A DNA stretch of 13,453 nucleotides. Origin: JALHTV01 sp049510055. GTDB taxonomy: Bacteria; Planctomycetota; Phycisphaerae; SM23-33. This document shows, piece by piece, positions 1 to 7,371 of this stretch. Under the pieces are notes generated by a model. The model worked only from the letters and a program-made list of their open reading frames with translations. It was not told the DNA's origin and made no database searches. Position 1 is the first letter of the stretch. Every line of letters begins with the position of its first letter. A program made the position numbers and the translations under genes. Location: NCBI GenBank assembly GCA_049510055.1, contig JBEKZI010000061.1:1-13453 (forward strand). Reading direction: 5' to 3'.

Positions 1-1224
1 CATCACATCGAAGATCCTGCTGGCGGCGGTGGCGTTGATCTTCCCTTCAGCCAGCATTTTGGCCAGCTCGGCTAGTTGGCGCGGACTGATGCCGATCTTG
101 GCTATCGTGCATTTCCGCTCGTTGGCTATCGCCGCGCCGCGTGACAGCAGCAGGTTAACGCATCGCTTGGCGTTGGCCCCCAGTCGTACCGCCTCATCCA
201 GAAGCTCGCCGCTGGGCCCGTCCTGCGTGAGGGCGTCGGCCTCCTTGAACGTCAGGCCGTACTTGTCCATGTAGCGGGCCCGGCGGGCCAGGGGCAGCTC
301 GCCGATGGCCGAAGCGATTCTTTTCCGCCAAGCGTCGTCGACCGTCACCGGCACCAGATCCGGCTCGGGGAAGTAGCGGTAGTCGTGGGCCTCTTCCTTC
401 TCGCGCTGGAAGACGGTCACGCCGCGTTCGTCGTCGAAGCCGCGGTTCTGCTTGCCGAGCTTTTCCATCGTAAAGCCCTCGGGGTCCTCCCGCCAGGCCG
501 CCGACTGCCGCTCGATCTCGTACGCCACCGTCCGCTCTAGGGAGCGGAAGCTGTTGAGGTTCTTGACCTCCACGATAGGCGTCTTGACCGTCCGTCCGCC
601 GGCCGTGACGTGCAGGTTGATGTTCGGCTCGAAGCGCATGTGCCCCATCTGCATGTTGGCCTGGCTGGCCCCCAACCACCGCACCAGCCGCTGCATGCTG
701 CGAGCGTAAGCCATGACCTCCTCCACGGAGTTCATGTCCGGCTCCGAGACAATCTCCAGCAGCGGCACGCCGGCGCGGTTGAGGTCCACGCCGGTGTGGC
801 GGGGGAAATCATGGATGTTCTTGCCGGCGTCCTCCTCCAGGTGGGCCCGCAGGATGCGGACCTTCTTGACCGTCCCGTCGGCCAGCGGCACTTCCAGGTA
901 TCCGTGGACGCTCAGCGGCAGGTCGTACTGGCTGATCTGGTAGTTTTTGGGCAGGTCGGGGTAGTAGTAGCTCTTGCGGTCCCACTTGGTGAAGTCGCTC
1001 ACCGTGCAGTTCAGGGCCAGCCCCACCTTCATCGCCAATTCCACGGCCTGACGGTTCATCACCGGCAGCACGCCGGGCATGCCGATGCACACCGGACAGA
1101 CGTGCGTGTTGGGTGGGTCGCCGAAGCGGTTGAGGCAGCGGCAGAACATTTTGGTCGCCGTGTCCAGCTCGACGTGAATCTCCAAGCCTACGACGGGCAG
1201 CACGTGGGCGGCGGTGGCGTTCAT
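1..1224 (-). CDS. gatB: Asp-tRNA(Asn)/Glu-tRNA(Gln) amidotransferase subunit B, C-terminus outside window
   Basis: GatB is the subunit of the GatCAB complex that phosphorylates and then transamidates mischarged Glu-tRNA(Gln) or Asp-tRNA(Asn), using ammonia from GatA. Reading leftward from the ATG at 1224 gives 408 codons without a stop up to the window edge; family members are about 475-490 residues, so the C-terminal tail domain is missing only because the window ends. Visible signatures are GLEIHVEL (residues 13-20; E15 and H17 probably Mg ligands), a C-x-C...C-x2-C zinc-type cluster (C28, C30, C43, C46), YYYPDLPKNYQISQYD (86-101), HLEEDAGK (128-135) and a later DLNRAGVPLLEIVSEPD stretch. 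It begins 13 nt after the upstream glycosyltransferase stop on the same strand, so they are probably co-transcribed. No strong Shine-Dalgarno site precedes it. gatA and gatC are not in the window. Confidence 0.97.
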   Translation of the reverse strand, partial: MNATAAHVLPVVGLEIHVELDTATKMFCRCLNRFGDPPNTHVCPVCIGMPGVLPVMNRQAVELAMKVGLALNCTVSDFTKWDRKSYYYPDLPKNYQISQYDLPLSVHGYLEVPLADGTVKKVRILRAHLEEDAGKNIHDFPRHTGVDLNRAGVPLLEIVSEPDMNSVEEVMAYARSMQRLVRWLGASQANMQMGHMRFEPNINLHVTAGGRTVKTPIVEVKNLNSFRSLERTVAYEIERQSAAWREDPEGFTMEKLGKQNRGFDDERGVTVFQREKEEAHDYRYFPEPDLVPVTVDDAWRKRIASAIGELPLARRARYMDKYGLTFKEADALTQDGPSGELLDEAVRLGANAKRCVNLLLSRGAAIANERKCTIAKIGISPRQLAELAKMLAEGKINATAASRIFDVM

Positions 1225-1237
1225 AATTTTTTGCCTG

Positions 1238-2167
1238 CTAGTTCTTTCCTCGCGTCAGGACGCTGTGGAGTTCCTTGAATCGCCAGTTGATGGCGTGCAG
1301 CAGCAGGCCCAGGAAGGCGAATAAGGTCGACAAGAGCACCAGCCCCGTCGCCAGGATCGCCAGCGGCACGTGATACACGAAGTGGTGCGGGTCCGTGAAG
1401 TAATCGGCGACGGGCGGGATGCCGGCCAGAACGCCCGCCGCCAGCAGGATCATCGCAATGCCGCCGAAGAACGTCAGGGGCTTGAGGGCCCGGAACAGGT
1501 TGAAAATCTTCCACAGCACTCTCGCGCCGTCGTGGAACGTCCGCAGCTTGCTGCGGCTGCCTTCCAGCCGGGGGCGATAGGGCACCGGAATCTCCACGAC
1601 CGTCAAGCGATGGTACAGGGCCTGGACGGTCAGCTCTGTCTCGATCTCAAAACCGGTGGACACCACCGGCACCGAGAGGGCAAATCGCCGGTTAAAGGCG
1701 CGGTAGCCGGAAAGGATGTCCGTGAAGTGGGCGCGGAACACGCTGTTGATGAGCCGGCGGACCATGTTGTTTCCGGTCCGGTGGAGGGGCGGGAAGGCCC
1801 GGCCGTCGGCCACGGCCTGCCGTGCCCCCACGACCATGTCCGCCGAACCGCTCGTCAGCGGTTCCAGAAGCCTCCCGACCTGATCGGCCGGGTAGGTGTC
1901 GTCGCCGTCGACCAGGACGTAGAAGTCGGCCTGGACCTTCTCGAACATGGCCTCGACGACGAACCCCTTGCCCTGGCGCGGTTCGCGGATCACCGTCGCC
2001 CCGTGCGTGCGGGCCACTTCGGCCGTGCGGTCGGTGGAGTTGTTGTCGAAGACATAGAGGACCGCCCCCGGCAACTGCCGGCGGAAATCGTCGATGACCT
2101 TGCCGATGGCGGCTTCCTCGTCACGACATGGGATCAGCACGGCGATGGCGGGGCTTGTCTTGGCCAT
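1238..2167 (-). CDS. Family 2 glycosyltransferase, polyprenyl-phosphate sugar synthase type
   Basis: A 309-residue GT2 protein resembling dolichyl-phosphate mannose synthase and bacterial undecaprenyl-phosphate glycosyltransferases, which move a sugar from a nucleotide donor to a lipid phosphate on the cytoplasmic membrane face. The GT-A domain spans about residues 7-225: AVLIPCRDEE opening strand, DNNSTD (41-46), the metal-binding DGDD (87-90), and an SGYRAFNR acceptor-side stretch (153-160). Two hydrophobic segments follow (about 231-252 and 266-292), anchoring it in the membrane. I chose the ATG at 2167. An in-frame start at 2245 would add 26 low-complexity residues before the conserved opening strand and would place the promoter-like boxes inside the gene. 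It is divergent to a GT39 gene, a likely functional partner, and leads into gatB. Sugar and acceptor cannot be read from sequence. Confidence 0.9.
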   Translation of the reverse strand: MAKTSPAIAVLIPCRDEEAAIGKVIDDFRRQLPGAVLYVFDNNSTDRTAEVARTHGATVIREPRQGKGFVVEAMFEKVQADFYVLVDGDDTYPADQVGRLLEPLTSGSADMVVGARQAVADGRAFPPLHRTGNNMVRRLINSVFRAHFTDILSGYRAFNRRFALSVPVVSTGFEIETELTVQALYHRLTVVEIPVPYRPRLEGSRSKLRTFHDGARVLWKIFNLFRALKPLTFFGGIAMILLAAGVLAGIPPVADYFTDPHHFVYHVPLAILATGLVLLSTLFAFLGLLLHAINWRFKELHSVLTRGKN

Positions 2168-2174
2168 GAGGCGT

Positions 2175-2203
2175 ATCCTACCGGCCGGCGGCGGCCATGC
2201 CAA
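2175..2203 (-). promoter_or_regulatory. Candidate sigma70-type promoter of the GT2 gene
   Basis: On the minus strand TTGGCA (2203-2198) is followed by exactly 17 nt and TAGGAT (2180-2175). Only 7 nt lie between the -10-like box and the ATG at 2167, so transcription would begin at or within a base or two of the start codon, implying a leaderless mRNA. TAGGAT could instead act as a weak ribosome-binding site; the good -35 at ideal spacing favours the promoter reading. Confidence 0.5.
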
Positions 2204-2239
2204 GCGTCGCGAGCCGCTGGCGGCGGCGAACAAGGGGGC

Positions 2240-2268
2240 TGGCAAACGGCGGCTTGAGATTCTACGAT
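2240..2268 (+). promoter_or_regulatory. Candidate sigma70-type promoter of the GT39 gene
   Basis: TGGCAA (2240-2245), a 17-nt spacer and TACGAT (2263-2268) lie in the divergent region, ending 9 nt before the ATG at 2278. No Shine-Dalgarno site is visible, so a leaderless or nearly leaderless transcript is plausible. The -35 match is moderate. Confidence 0.35.
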
Positions 2269-2277
2269 AAAACGCCC

Positions 2278-4017
2278 ATGAACGTTACGGCGTCCAGCGA
2301 CGGCAGTCTTTCACCGGCAGGATCGTCTCCGGCCCGGACGATTATTCACCTGGCCGTCCTGGCGGCCCTTTGCGGCGTGCTGTTTTTGTTCCGCGCCTCG
2401 ACCTTGCCCCTGGCCGATCCGGAAGAGTCCCGCTACGCCCTGATCGTCCGCGAGATGATGCGCTCGGGGAACTGGATTATCCCGCACCTGGACGGCCAGC
2501 CGTACTACGACAAGCCCGCCCCGTTCTTCTGGTTGGCGGCCGCGGTGACGAAGCTCACCGGCAGTGGCGAGTTGGGCGGCCGGGGCCTGGCGGCGCTGGG
2601 GGGCCTCGTGGCGGTCCTGGTGACCTACGCGGTGGGGCGACGGCTGGGCGGACCGACGGCCGGCCTCGTGGCGGGCGTGGTCCTAGCAACCAGCGGGGAG
2701 TTTTTCGCCCTGGCCCGGTGGTATCGCATGGACATGCCCTTCGTGGCGGCCCTGTGGGCGGCCATCGGGTGTTTTTGGAAATATTGCGGCCCGGAACCGC
2801 CGCGATCGCCCGCTGCGGCCCGGCGCGGCTGGCTGGGCTTTTACGCCCTCTGTGCCGTGGCGACCCTGTTCAAGGGTCCCGTTGCCTTGGTCCTGGCGGT
2901 GCTGATTGCCGGCGGATATCTCCTTTTGGCCGGCGGGCCCAGGCGGGTTTTGGAACTGTTTAACTGGCGGGGCATCGTGCTGTACTTGCTGCTGGCCGCG
3001 CCTTGGTTCATCCTGGCCGGCATCGTTGACGCTCACTATTTCCGGGAGTTTTTCTGGGGTCAGAACGTCGAGCGGTTCGCCACAAAGCGGTTCGGGCACT
3101 CGCTGCCCGGCGTCATCTACGTGGTGTTCCTGCTGGCCGGCCTACTGCCGTGGACGGTCTATCTGCCCGGGATTTTCGGGCGGCTGTTTCCCTGGCGGTG
3201 GCGCCGGCGCCTGGAGCGGCCGGAGGTGCTGCTGTTGTGGCTAGCGGCGCTGATACCGCTGGTCTTCTTCGCCTTGGCCGGGACCAAGATGGTCAATTAC
3301 ATCCTGCCGTCCTTTCCGCCGCTGGCCGTGTTGATCGGCCTGTTGATCGCCGAGTGGATTGCCGCGGGGCGGGAGGACCGTCTGATGGCGGCCGGGGTGT
3401 GGGCGATTCTGGTGATTATCTTGGTCCTGCCGGTGGCGATGGTGATCGCAGCCGTGATGATTCGAAGCGTCAATGCCTGGGTGATCGCGGCCCTGCCGAT
3501 CAGCGTGGCCCTGGCGCTGGCGGCGATGCGATGTTTCAGGCGGCTTCGCCTGGGGTGGGTGATGGGCCTGATCATGGCGGCCGTGGCGGCGAACTACCTG
3601 TCGGCCATCGGCGGCCTGGCTCCGGCGGTCTACGATCGCCTCAGCACACGCGATCTGGCGATGATCGGCCCACTTCGGGCCGCTGCCGGCCGGTCAATCC
3701 TCTGCTTCTATACTGCCGAGCGATTTTCGCTGACGTACTATGCGGGCGCGAAGTCCGCGGAGCGATTCGGCGCGACGAACTGTCGAGGCTTGGAGGCCCT
3801 GGCGACGTTGATGGCTGAGGACAAGGACGTTTTTTGCCTCGTTTCGGGCCAGGCCCGATGGGATGAACTCGTCCACGCTTCTCCTCACTTGGACCTGAAG
3901 GTCCTGGCCCGCCGGGAACCGCTGCCTTTCTTTGAGACGCAAGCGCTCTGGCTGGTCACGAACGCCGGGGCTTCATCGACCCGCCCGGCCAGCCGCCCGG
4001 CCGCGTCCCGCCCCTAA
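2278..4017 (+). CDS. ArnT-like GT39 membrane glycosyltransferase
   Basis: A 579-residue polytopic membrane protein of the ArnT/PMT (GT39, GT-C fold) superfamily, whose members transfer a sugar from a polyprenyl-phosphate carrier to lipid A, protein or another acceptor on the outer face of the inner membrane. The first hydrophobic segment (about 21-40) is followed by the family-typical first loop: D47-P-E-E-S-R-Y, REMMRSGNWIIPHLDGQPYY and the K79-P motif. Roughly ten further hydrophobic helices follow to about residue 480, then a soluble C-terminal domain. I start at the ATG at 2278; an upstream in-frame start (2197) adds Arg-rich sequence across the promoter-like boxes. The C-terminus ends in a short Ala/Ser/Arg/Pro-rich tail. 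Divergent to a lipid-phosphate GT2, it probably uses that enzyme's product. Acceptor unknown. Confidence 0.88.
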   Translation: MNVTASSDGSLSPAGSSPARTIIHLAVLAALCGVLFLFRASTLPLADPEESRYALIVREMMRSGNWIIPHLDGQPYYDKPAPFFWLAAAVTKLTGSGELGGRGLAALGGLVAVLVTYAVGRRLGGPTAGLVAGVVLATSGEFFALARWYRMDMPFVAALWAAIGCFWKYCGPEPPRSPAAARRGWLGFYALCAVATLFKGPVALVLAVLIAGGYLLLAGGPRRVLELFNWRGIVLYLLLAAPWFILAGIVDAHYFREFFWGQNVERFATKRFGHSLPGVIYVVFLLAGLLPWTVYLPGIFGRLFPWRWRRRLERPEVLLLWLAALIPLVFFALAGTKMVNYILPSFPPLAVLIGLLIAEWIAAGREDRLMAAGVWAILVIILVLPVAMVIAAVMIRSVNAWVIAALPISVALALAAMRCFRRLRLGWVMGLIMAAVAANYLSAIGGLAPAVYDRLSTRDLAMIGPLRAAAGRSILCFYTAERFSLTYYAGAKSAERFGATNCRGLEALATLMAEDKDVFCLVSGQARWDELVHASPHLDLKVLARREPLPFFETQALWLVTNAGASSTRPASRPAASRP

Positions 4018-4029
4018 GCCGCCAGCCGC

Positions 4030-4058
4030 TTGCTTCCGGAGGCCCGGCGGATTAGTCT
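4030..4058 (+). promoter_or_regulatory. Weak candidate promoter of murI
   Basis: TTGCTT (4030-4035), 17 nt, then TAGTCT (4053-4058), ending 7 nt before the chosen murI ATG at 4066. The -10 matches consensus at only three positions, so this is tentative. Its interest is that it repeats the geometry seen at the two glycosyltransferase genes. Confidence 0.25.
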
Positions 4059-4065
4059 GACCGGC

Positions 4066-4935
4066 ATGTCCAGCAGCCAAGGGAGTGGCGACGTTTCGAG
4101 GGCCCCGATCGGCGTGTTCGATTCGGGATTGGGCGGCCTGACGGTCGTGCGGCAACTGATGGCCGTCATGCCGGGGGAGGACATCGTCTATCTCGGCGAC
4201 ACGGCCCGCGTGCCCTACGGCATTCGTTCGCTGACGACCGTGCGGCAGTACGCCACGGAGGACGCGGCCTTCCTGTTGCGGTTCGCCCCCAAGCTGATCG
4301 TCGTGGCCTGCAACACGGCCTCGGCGGCGGCGATAGACGCCCTGGAGGCGTTCTGCCCCGTGGACGTGGTGGACGTCATCCGTCCCAGCGCGGCCGCGGC
4401 CGTGCAGTGCACCGACGGCGCCATCGGCGTCATCGCCACCGAGGCCACCGTGGGCTCGGGGGCCTACGAGCGGGCCATCGGCGCCCTGGATCCCCGTCGC
4501 TCTGTCGTGGCCAAGGCCTGCCCGCTTCTGGTGCCGATCGTGGAGGAGGGCCGCGACGAAACCGACCCTATCGTCCTGCACGTACTGGGCGACTACCTCC
4601 GCGAGTTGCAACGCCTGCGGCCGGGGGCCTTGATCCTGGGTTGCACGCACTATCCGCTGCTGGCCGGGGCGATTGGCAAACTCATGGGCCCGGCGGTGCC
4701 TCTGGTGGATTCGGGCGAATCGGTCGCCCGGGAGGTGCAGCGCCGCCTGCGGGCCGGCGGATTAGAGAATCGGCGCACCGATGGCGGGACGCTGCGGTGC
4801 TTTACCACCGACAACCCGCGGCGCTTCGAGCAGCTCAGCCAGCGGTTCGGCGGGCGGAAGGTCCACGACGTCGAGATGGTCGGCACGGACGAGCTAAGGG
4901 ACGCCGCGGCCTCGGCGCGTCAGACGTCGCCATGA
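4066..4935 (+). CDS. murI: Glutamate racemase
   Basis: MurI interconverts L- and D-glutamate in the cytoplasm, supplying D-Glu for the peptidoglycan stem peptide. The 289-residue product has the family motifs in order: IGVFDSGLGGLTV (15-27, with D19/S20), YLGDTARVPYG (42-52), the first catalytic cysteine in ACNTASA (C82) and the second in GCTHYPL (C193), with E160 in the PIVEEG stretch. Length is usual for the family (about 260-290). I chose the ATG at 4066; a TTG at 4030 is in frame but has no ribosome-binding site, and the extra 12 residues lie before the conserved core. It follows the GT39 gene by 48 nt and overlaps the next gene by 4 bp (ATGA), so it is probably translationally coupled to it. 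Confidence 0.95.
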   Translation: MSSSQGSGDVSRAPIGVFDSGLGGLTVVRQLMAVMPGEDIVYLGDTARVPYGIRSLTTVRQYATEDAAFLLRFAPKLIVVACNTASAAAIDALEAFCPVDVVDVIRPSAAAAVQCTDGAIGVIATEATVGSGAYERAIGALDPRRSVVAKACPLLVPIVEEGRDETDPIVLHVLGDYLRELQRLRPGALILGCTHYPLLAGAIGKLMGPAVPLVDSGESVAREVQRRLRAGGLENRRTDGGTLRCFTTDNPRRFEQLSQRFGGRKVHDVEMVGTDELRDAAASARQTSP

Positions 4936-5609
4936 AGGTATTTCGACTCATAGCACTGTTGGGGCTGGCCGTGCCGACTCTCCTGGCCGCCGGATGCGAA
5001 AAGCAAAGCGTCACCCCCCAGGACATCGTACAGGAACTCCGATCGCTTTCCGGGCCGCCCAAGGAGCTGGATTGGGTGGACGACCCCGACCCCGATAAGC
5101 GGCGCGAGGCGATTGTGGCCCTGTCAGCCAAGCCGCAATGCCGCAAGCCCCCGTTCACCACGTTTTACGTGCTGGAATTGGCCAGCGACAAGGACGCCCT
5201 TGTCCGGGCCGCGGCCGCCCGGGCGCTGGGAGTCGTCGGCGACCCCAACTACCTGCCGCCGCTGGTGCGGGCCCTGGACGATCCTTCGCCGGTCGTGCGC
5301 GGCGACGTGGCCTGGGCGCTGGACCGCGTCACGGGTGAGGCGGCCGTCAGGCCGTTGTGCCTCCAGGCCGTGGACGACGAATCGTTGGACGTCCGTGCCG
5401 CCTGCTTCCGTGCGCTGGGGCACTACCCCCTGGCGAAGGTGGGCAAGACGCTGATCCGCGGCCTGAGCGATGCGGACCTGAGTGTGCGCGATCAGGCCCA
5501 TGCCACGCTGGTGGCCCTGGCGGGCGAGGACGTGGGCGACAGGCCGGAGGCCTGGTCGGTTTATCTGGATCGGTATGCAAAGACCGCCGGGGCGACCTCC
5601 AAGCCCTAG
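4932..5609 (+). CDS. HEAT-repeat lipoprotein
   Basis: A 225-residue predicted lipoprotein of unknown function. Residues 1-21 form a signal peptide (basic start, then a Leu/Ala-rich core) ending in an AAGC lipobox with lipidation cysteine C22, which points to membrane anchoring outside the cytoplasm. From about residue 55 onward come roughly four or five tandem helical HEAT/PBS-lyase-like repeats, with periodic A-x-x-A-L-G and D-x-V-R patterns such as DALVRAAAARALGVVGD, SPVVRGDVAWALDRV, SLDVRAACFRALG and DLSVRDQAHATLVAL. Such repeats make protein-binding solenoids. The start ATG overlaps the murI stop (ATGA); the same frame stays open upstream to 4407 inside murI, but that part is a shadow. 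Context with murI and pgeF suggests an envelope role, which is inference. Confidence 0.85.
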   Translation: MKVFRLIALLGLAVPTLLAAGCEKQSVTPQDIVQELRSLSGPPKELDWVDDPDPDKRREAIVALSAKPQCRKPPFTTFYVLELASDKDALVRAAAARALGVVGDPNYLPPLVRALDDPSPVVRGDVAWALDRVTGEAAVRPLCLQAVDDESLDVRAACFRALGHYPLAKVGKTLIRGLSDADLSVRDQAHATLVALAGEDVGDRPEAWSVYLDRYAKTAGATSKP

Positions 5610-5630
5610 CGGCCCTAGCGGCCGTAGCGA
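5604..5630 (+). repeat. Three tandem 9-bp units carrying in-frame stops
   Basis: CCCTAGCGG, CCCTAGCGG and CCGTAGCGA lie head to tail. The first contains the HEAT-lipoprotein stop codon; because the period is 9, the second and third units place further TAG codons in the same frame (5616 and 5625). The run can also fold as a short hairpin, CGGCC/GGCCG (5610-5624). Function, if any, unknown. Confidence 0.6.
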
Positions 5631-5650
5631 GAAATGGTTCGTGCCGAGGT

Positions 5651-5655
5651 AGGAG
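5651..5655 (+). promoter_or_regulatory. Strong ribosome-binding site deciding the dehydrogenase start
   Basis: AGGAG lies 8 nt before the ATG at 5664. It rules out the in-frame start at 5634, which would place this site inside the coding region. Confidence 0.75.
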
Positions 5656-5663
5656 AATCGCAC

Positions 5664-6617
5664 ATGTTGGCGATGGTCTTCGACGGCAAGGCGATGTTAA
5701 AGAAGGACTATCCGGCTCCCCAGCCGTCGCGCGGGGAGGCCCTGGTAGCCGTCCGCCTGGCGGGGGTGTGCAGCACCGACCTGGAGGTGCTGAAGGGCTA
5801 CATGGGCTTCACCGGCGTGATGGGCCACGAGTTCGTCGGCCAGGTGGTCGAGGGGCCGGCGGAGTGGAAGGCCAAACGCGTCGTGGCGGAGATCAACTGC
5901 GTCTGCGGGCGGTGCGACATGTGTCGATCGGGCTTGTCGAACCACTGCCGCGACCGCACGGTCATCGGCATCGCCGGGCGCGACGGCGTGTTCGCCCAGC
6001 AGGTGGCCCTGCCGGCGGCGAACCTGCACGAGGTGCCCGCCTCCGTCAGCGACGAGCAGGCGGTGTTCGCCGAGCCGCTGGCCGCGGCGTACCAGATCAC
6101 GCGGCAGGTGACGTTCCAGCCTTCCGACACCGTGGTGGTGCTGGGCGACGGCCGGCTGGGCCAGCTCGTCGCCCGCGTGCTGCGGCCGATGGCGCGCAAG
6201 CTGGTGCTGGTGGGCAAACACGCCTCCAAGCTGGAGGTGGCTGAAAAGCAGGGCATCGAGACGATTCGTGTGGAGGACTTCCGGCCGCAGGCATCCGCCG
6301 ACGTCGTGGTGGAGGCCACCGGCTCGCCCGCCGGCCTGGAGCTGGCCATGCGGGCGGTCCGTCCGCGGGGCAAGATCGTGCTCAAGAGCACCTTTGCCGC
6401 CGCGGCGGGGCTGAACCTTTCGCCGCTGGTGGTCGATGAAATAACGGTTATCGGTTCGCGGTGCGGCCCGATGGACCAGGCCCTCGCCGCCCTGGCCGGC
6501 GGAAAGGTGGATGTCTCGGCCCTGATCAGCCGGCGCTACCCGCTGGAACAGGCCACGGACGCCCTCAAGGCCGCCGCCGATCCGCGTAACATCAAGGTGC
6601 TGATCGATGTCCGCTGA
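5664..6617 (+). CDS. Zinc-dependent medium-chain (MDR) alcohol/polyol dehydrogenase
   Basis: A 317-residue dehydrogenase of the MDR superfamily that should oxidise or reduce an alcohol/carbonyl pair with a nicotinamide cofactor. Catalytic zinc ligands are C36 (GVCSTD), H55-E56 (GHE) and E137 in the EPLA motif, the sorbitol/threonine dehydrogenase pattern. A complete structural zinc lobe is present, C81-x2-C84-x2-C87-x7-C95. The Rossmann motif is GDGRLG (161-166). The strand after the first Rossmann helix ends LVLVGKH where NAD-specific enzymes usually carry an Asp, so NADP(H) preference is possible. It is short for the family (usual 340-350), mainly through compact N-terminal loops. It sits 54 nt after the HEAT lipoprotein and overlaps pgeF by 11 bp. 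Substrate unknown. Confidence 0.9.
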   Translation: MLAMVFDGKAMLKKDYPAPQPSRGEALVAVRLAGVCSTDLEVLKGYMGFTGVMGHEFVGQVVEGPAEWKAKRVVAEINCVCGRCDMCRSGLSNHCRDRTVIGIAGRDGVFAQQVALPAANLHEVPASVSDEQAVFAEPLAAAYQITRQVTFQPSDTVVVLGDGRLGQLVARVLRPMARKLVLVGKHASKLEVAEKQGIETIRVEDFRPQASADVVVEATGSPAGLELAMRAVRPRGKIVLKSTFAAAAGLNLSPLVVDEITVIGSRCGPMDQALAALAGGKVDVSALISRRYPLEQATDALKAAADPRNIKVLIDVR

Positions 6618-7371
6618 AGCACAAGACAAGGAACCGTTCTATTTCACCGAGCTGCCCAACGGCTGGAAGGTCGGCCGCTTTACGGCGCTGGAGGAGGTGG
6701 GCTTTGCCCACCTGGTGACTACCAGGCAAGGTTTCGACGTCACCGGCGCCCGGAAAGACCCCACGACCATTGCCCAGGCCGTGCAGAAGGCGATGAACCT
6801 GCCCGCCGTGGCCTTCTGCAAGCAGGTGCACGGCCGGAAGATTCTAGCGCCCCGCCGCGGCGGCTCAGCCGGCAGCGGCGATGGGCTGGTGACGGCGGAC
6901 GGCTCGATGGGCCTGATGGCCTTCGCCGCCGACTGCCCGCTGATTCTGGCGGCGGATCCGGTCAGCCGGGCCGTGGGCGTGGCCCACGCCTCCTGGCGAG
7001 GCACGGTCATGCGAATCGCGGCAGAACTGGTGTCCCAATTCGTCAGCCGATACAACAGCGACCCGCAGGACCTGGTGGCCTGCATCGGCCCCTCCGCCGG
7101 CCCGTGCTGCTACGAGATCGGTCAGGACACCCTCCAGCTGGTCTCGGCGGGACTGGGACTGCGGGCCCAGCAGTTCGTTCAGGATCGGGAGGGCAAGACC
7201 TACCTGGACCTGTGGGCGGCCAACGTGGATGAGTTGACGCAAGCGGGGGTGGATCGGGCCAATATCTCCACGGCGTCCATCTGCACCATCTGCCGCAACG
7301 ACCTGTTCCCCAGCCACCGCGTAGAGGGCGAAAAAGCGGGGCGGTTCGTGGCCGTCATCACGCCTGCCTAG
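6607..7371 (+). CDS. pgeF: Peptidoglycan editing factor / YfiH-family multicopper-oxidase-like protein
   Basis: A 254-residue YfiH/YlmD (laccase-domain, DUF152) protein. In Escherichia coli PgeF removes UDP-MurNAc carrying L-Ser in place of L-Ala so that wrong stem peptides are not built; some relatives show purine nucleoside phosphorylase or polyphenol oxidase activity. Metal and active-site residues are in place: QVHG (H75), ADCPL (C110), VAHASWRGT (H127) and a conserved GPSAGPCCYEIG stretch, with a C-terminal T-I-C-R...F-x-SHR block (the family usually has CT...FFSYR). The ATG at 6607 follows AAGGTG (6594-6599) with 7 nt spacing and lies inside the dehydrogenase end, so the two are translationally coupled. 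With murI close upstream, a peptidoglycan role fits. Confidence 0.92.
   Translation: MSAEAQDKEPFYFTELPNGWKVGRFTALEEVGFAHLVTTRQGFDVTGARKDPTTIAQAVQKAMNLPAVAFCKQVHGRKILAPRRGGSAGSGDGLVTADGSMGLMAFAADCPLILAADPVSRAVGVAHASWRGTVMRIAAELVSQFVSRYNSDPQDLVACIGPSAGPCCYEIGQDTLQLVSAGLGLRAQQFVQDREGKTYLDLWAANVDELTQAGVDRANISTASICTICRNDLFPSHRVEGEKAGRFVAVITPA

Noticed and set aside
610..1278. A plus-strand frame of 222 codons over gatB
   Set aside because: It is the antisense shadow of conserved GatB motifs and has no recognisable domain.
1370..2257. A 295-codon plus-strand frame over the GT2 gene
   Set aside because: Composition is His/Arg/Gly/Asp-rich with no motif, and the opposite strand encodes a well-formed glycosyltransferase.
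4407..4931. Upstream extension of the HEAT-lipoprotein frame into murI, suggesting a 400-residue protein
   Set aside because: The extension is Arg/Gly-rich shadow sequence inside murI; a signal peptide with lipobox begins at the ATG at 4932.
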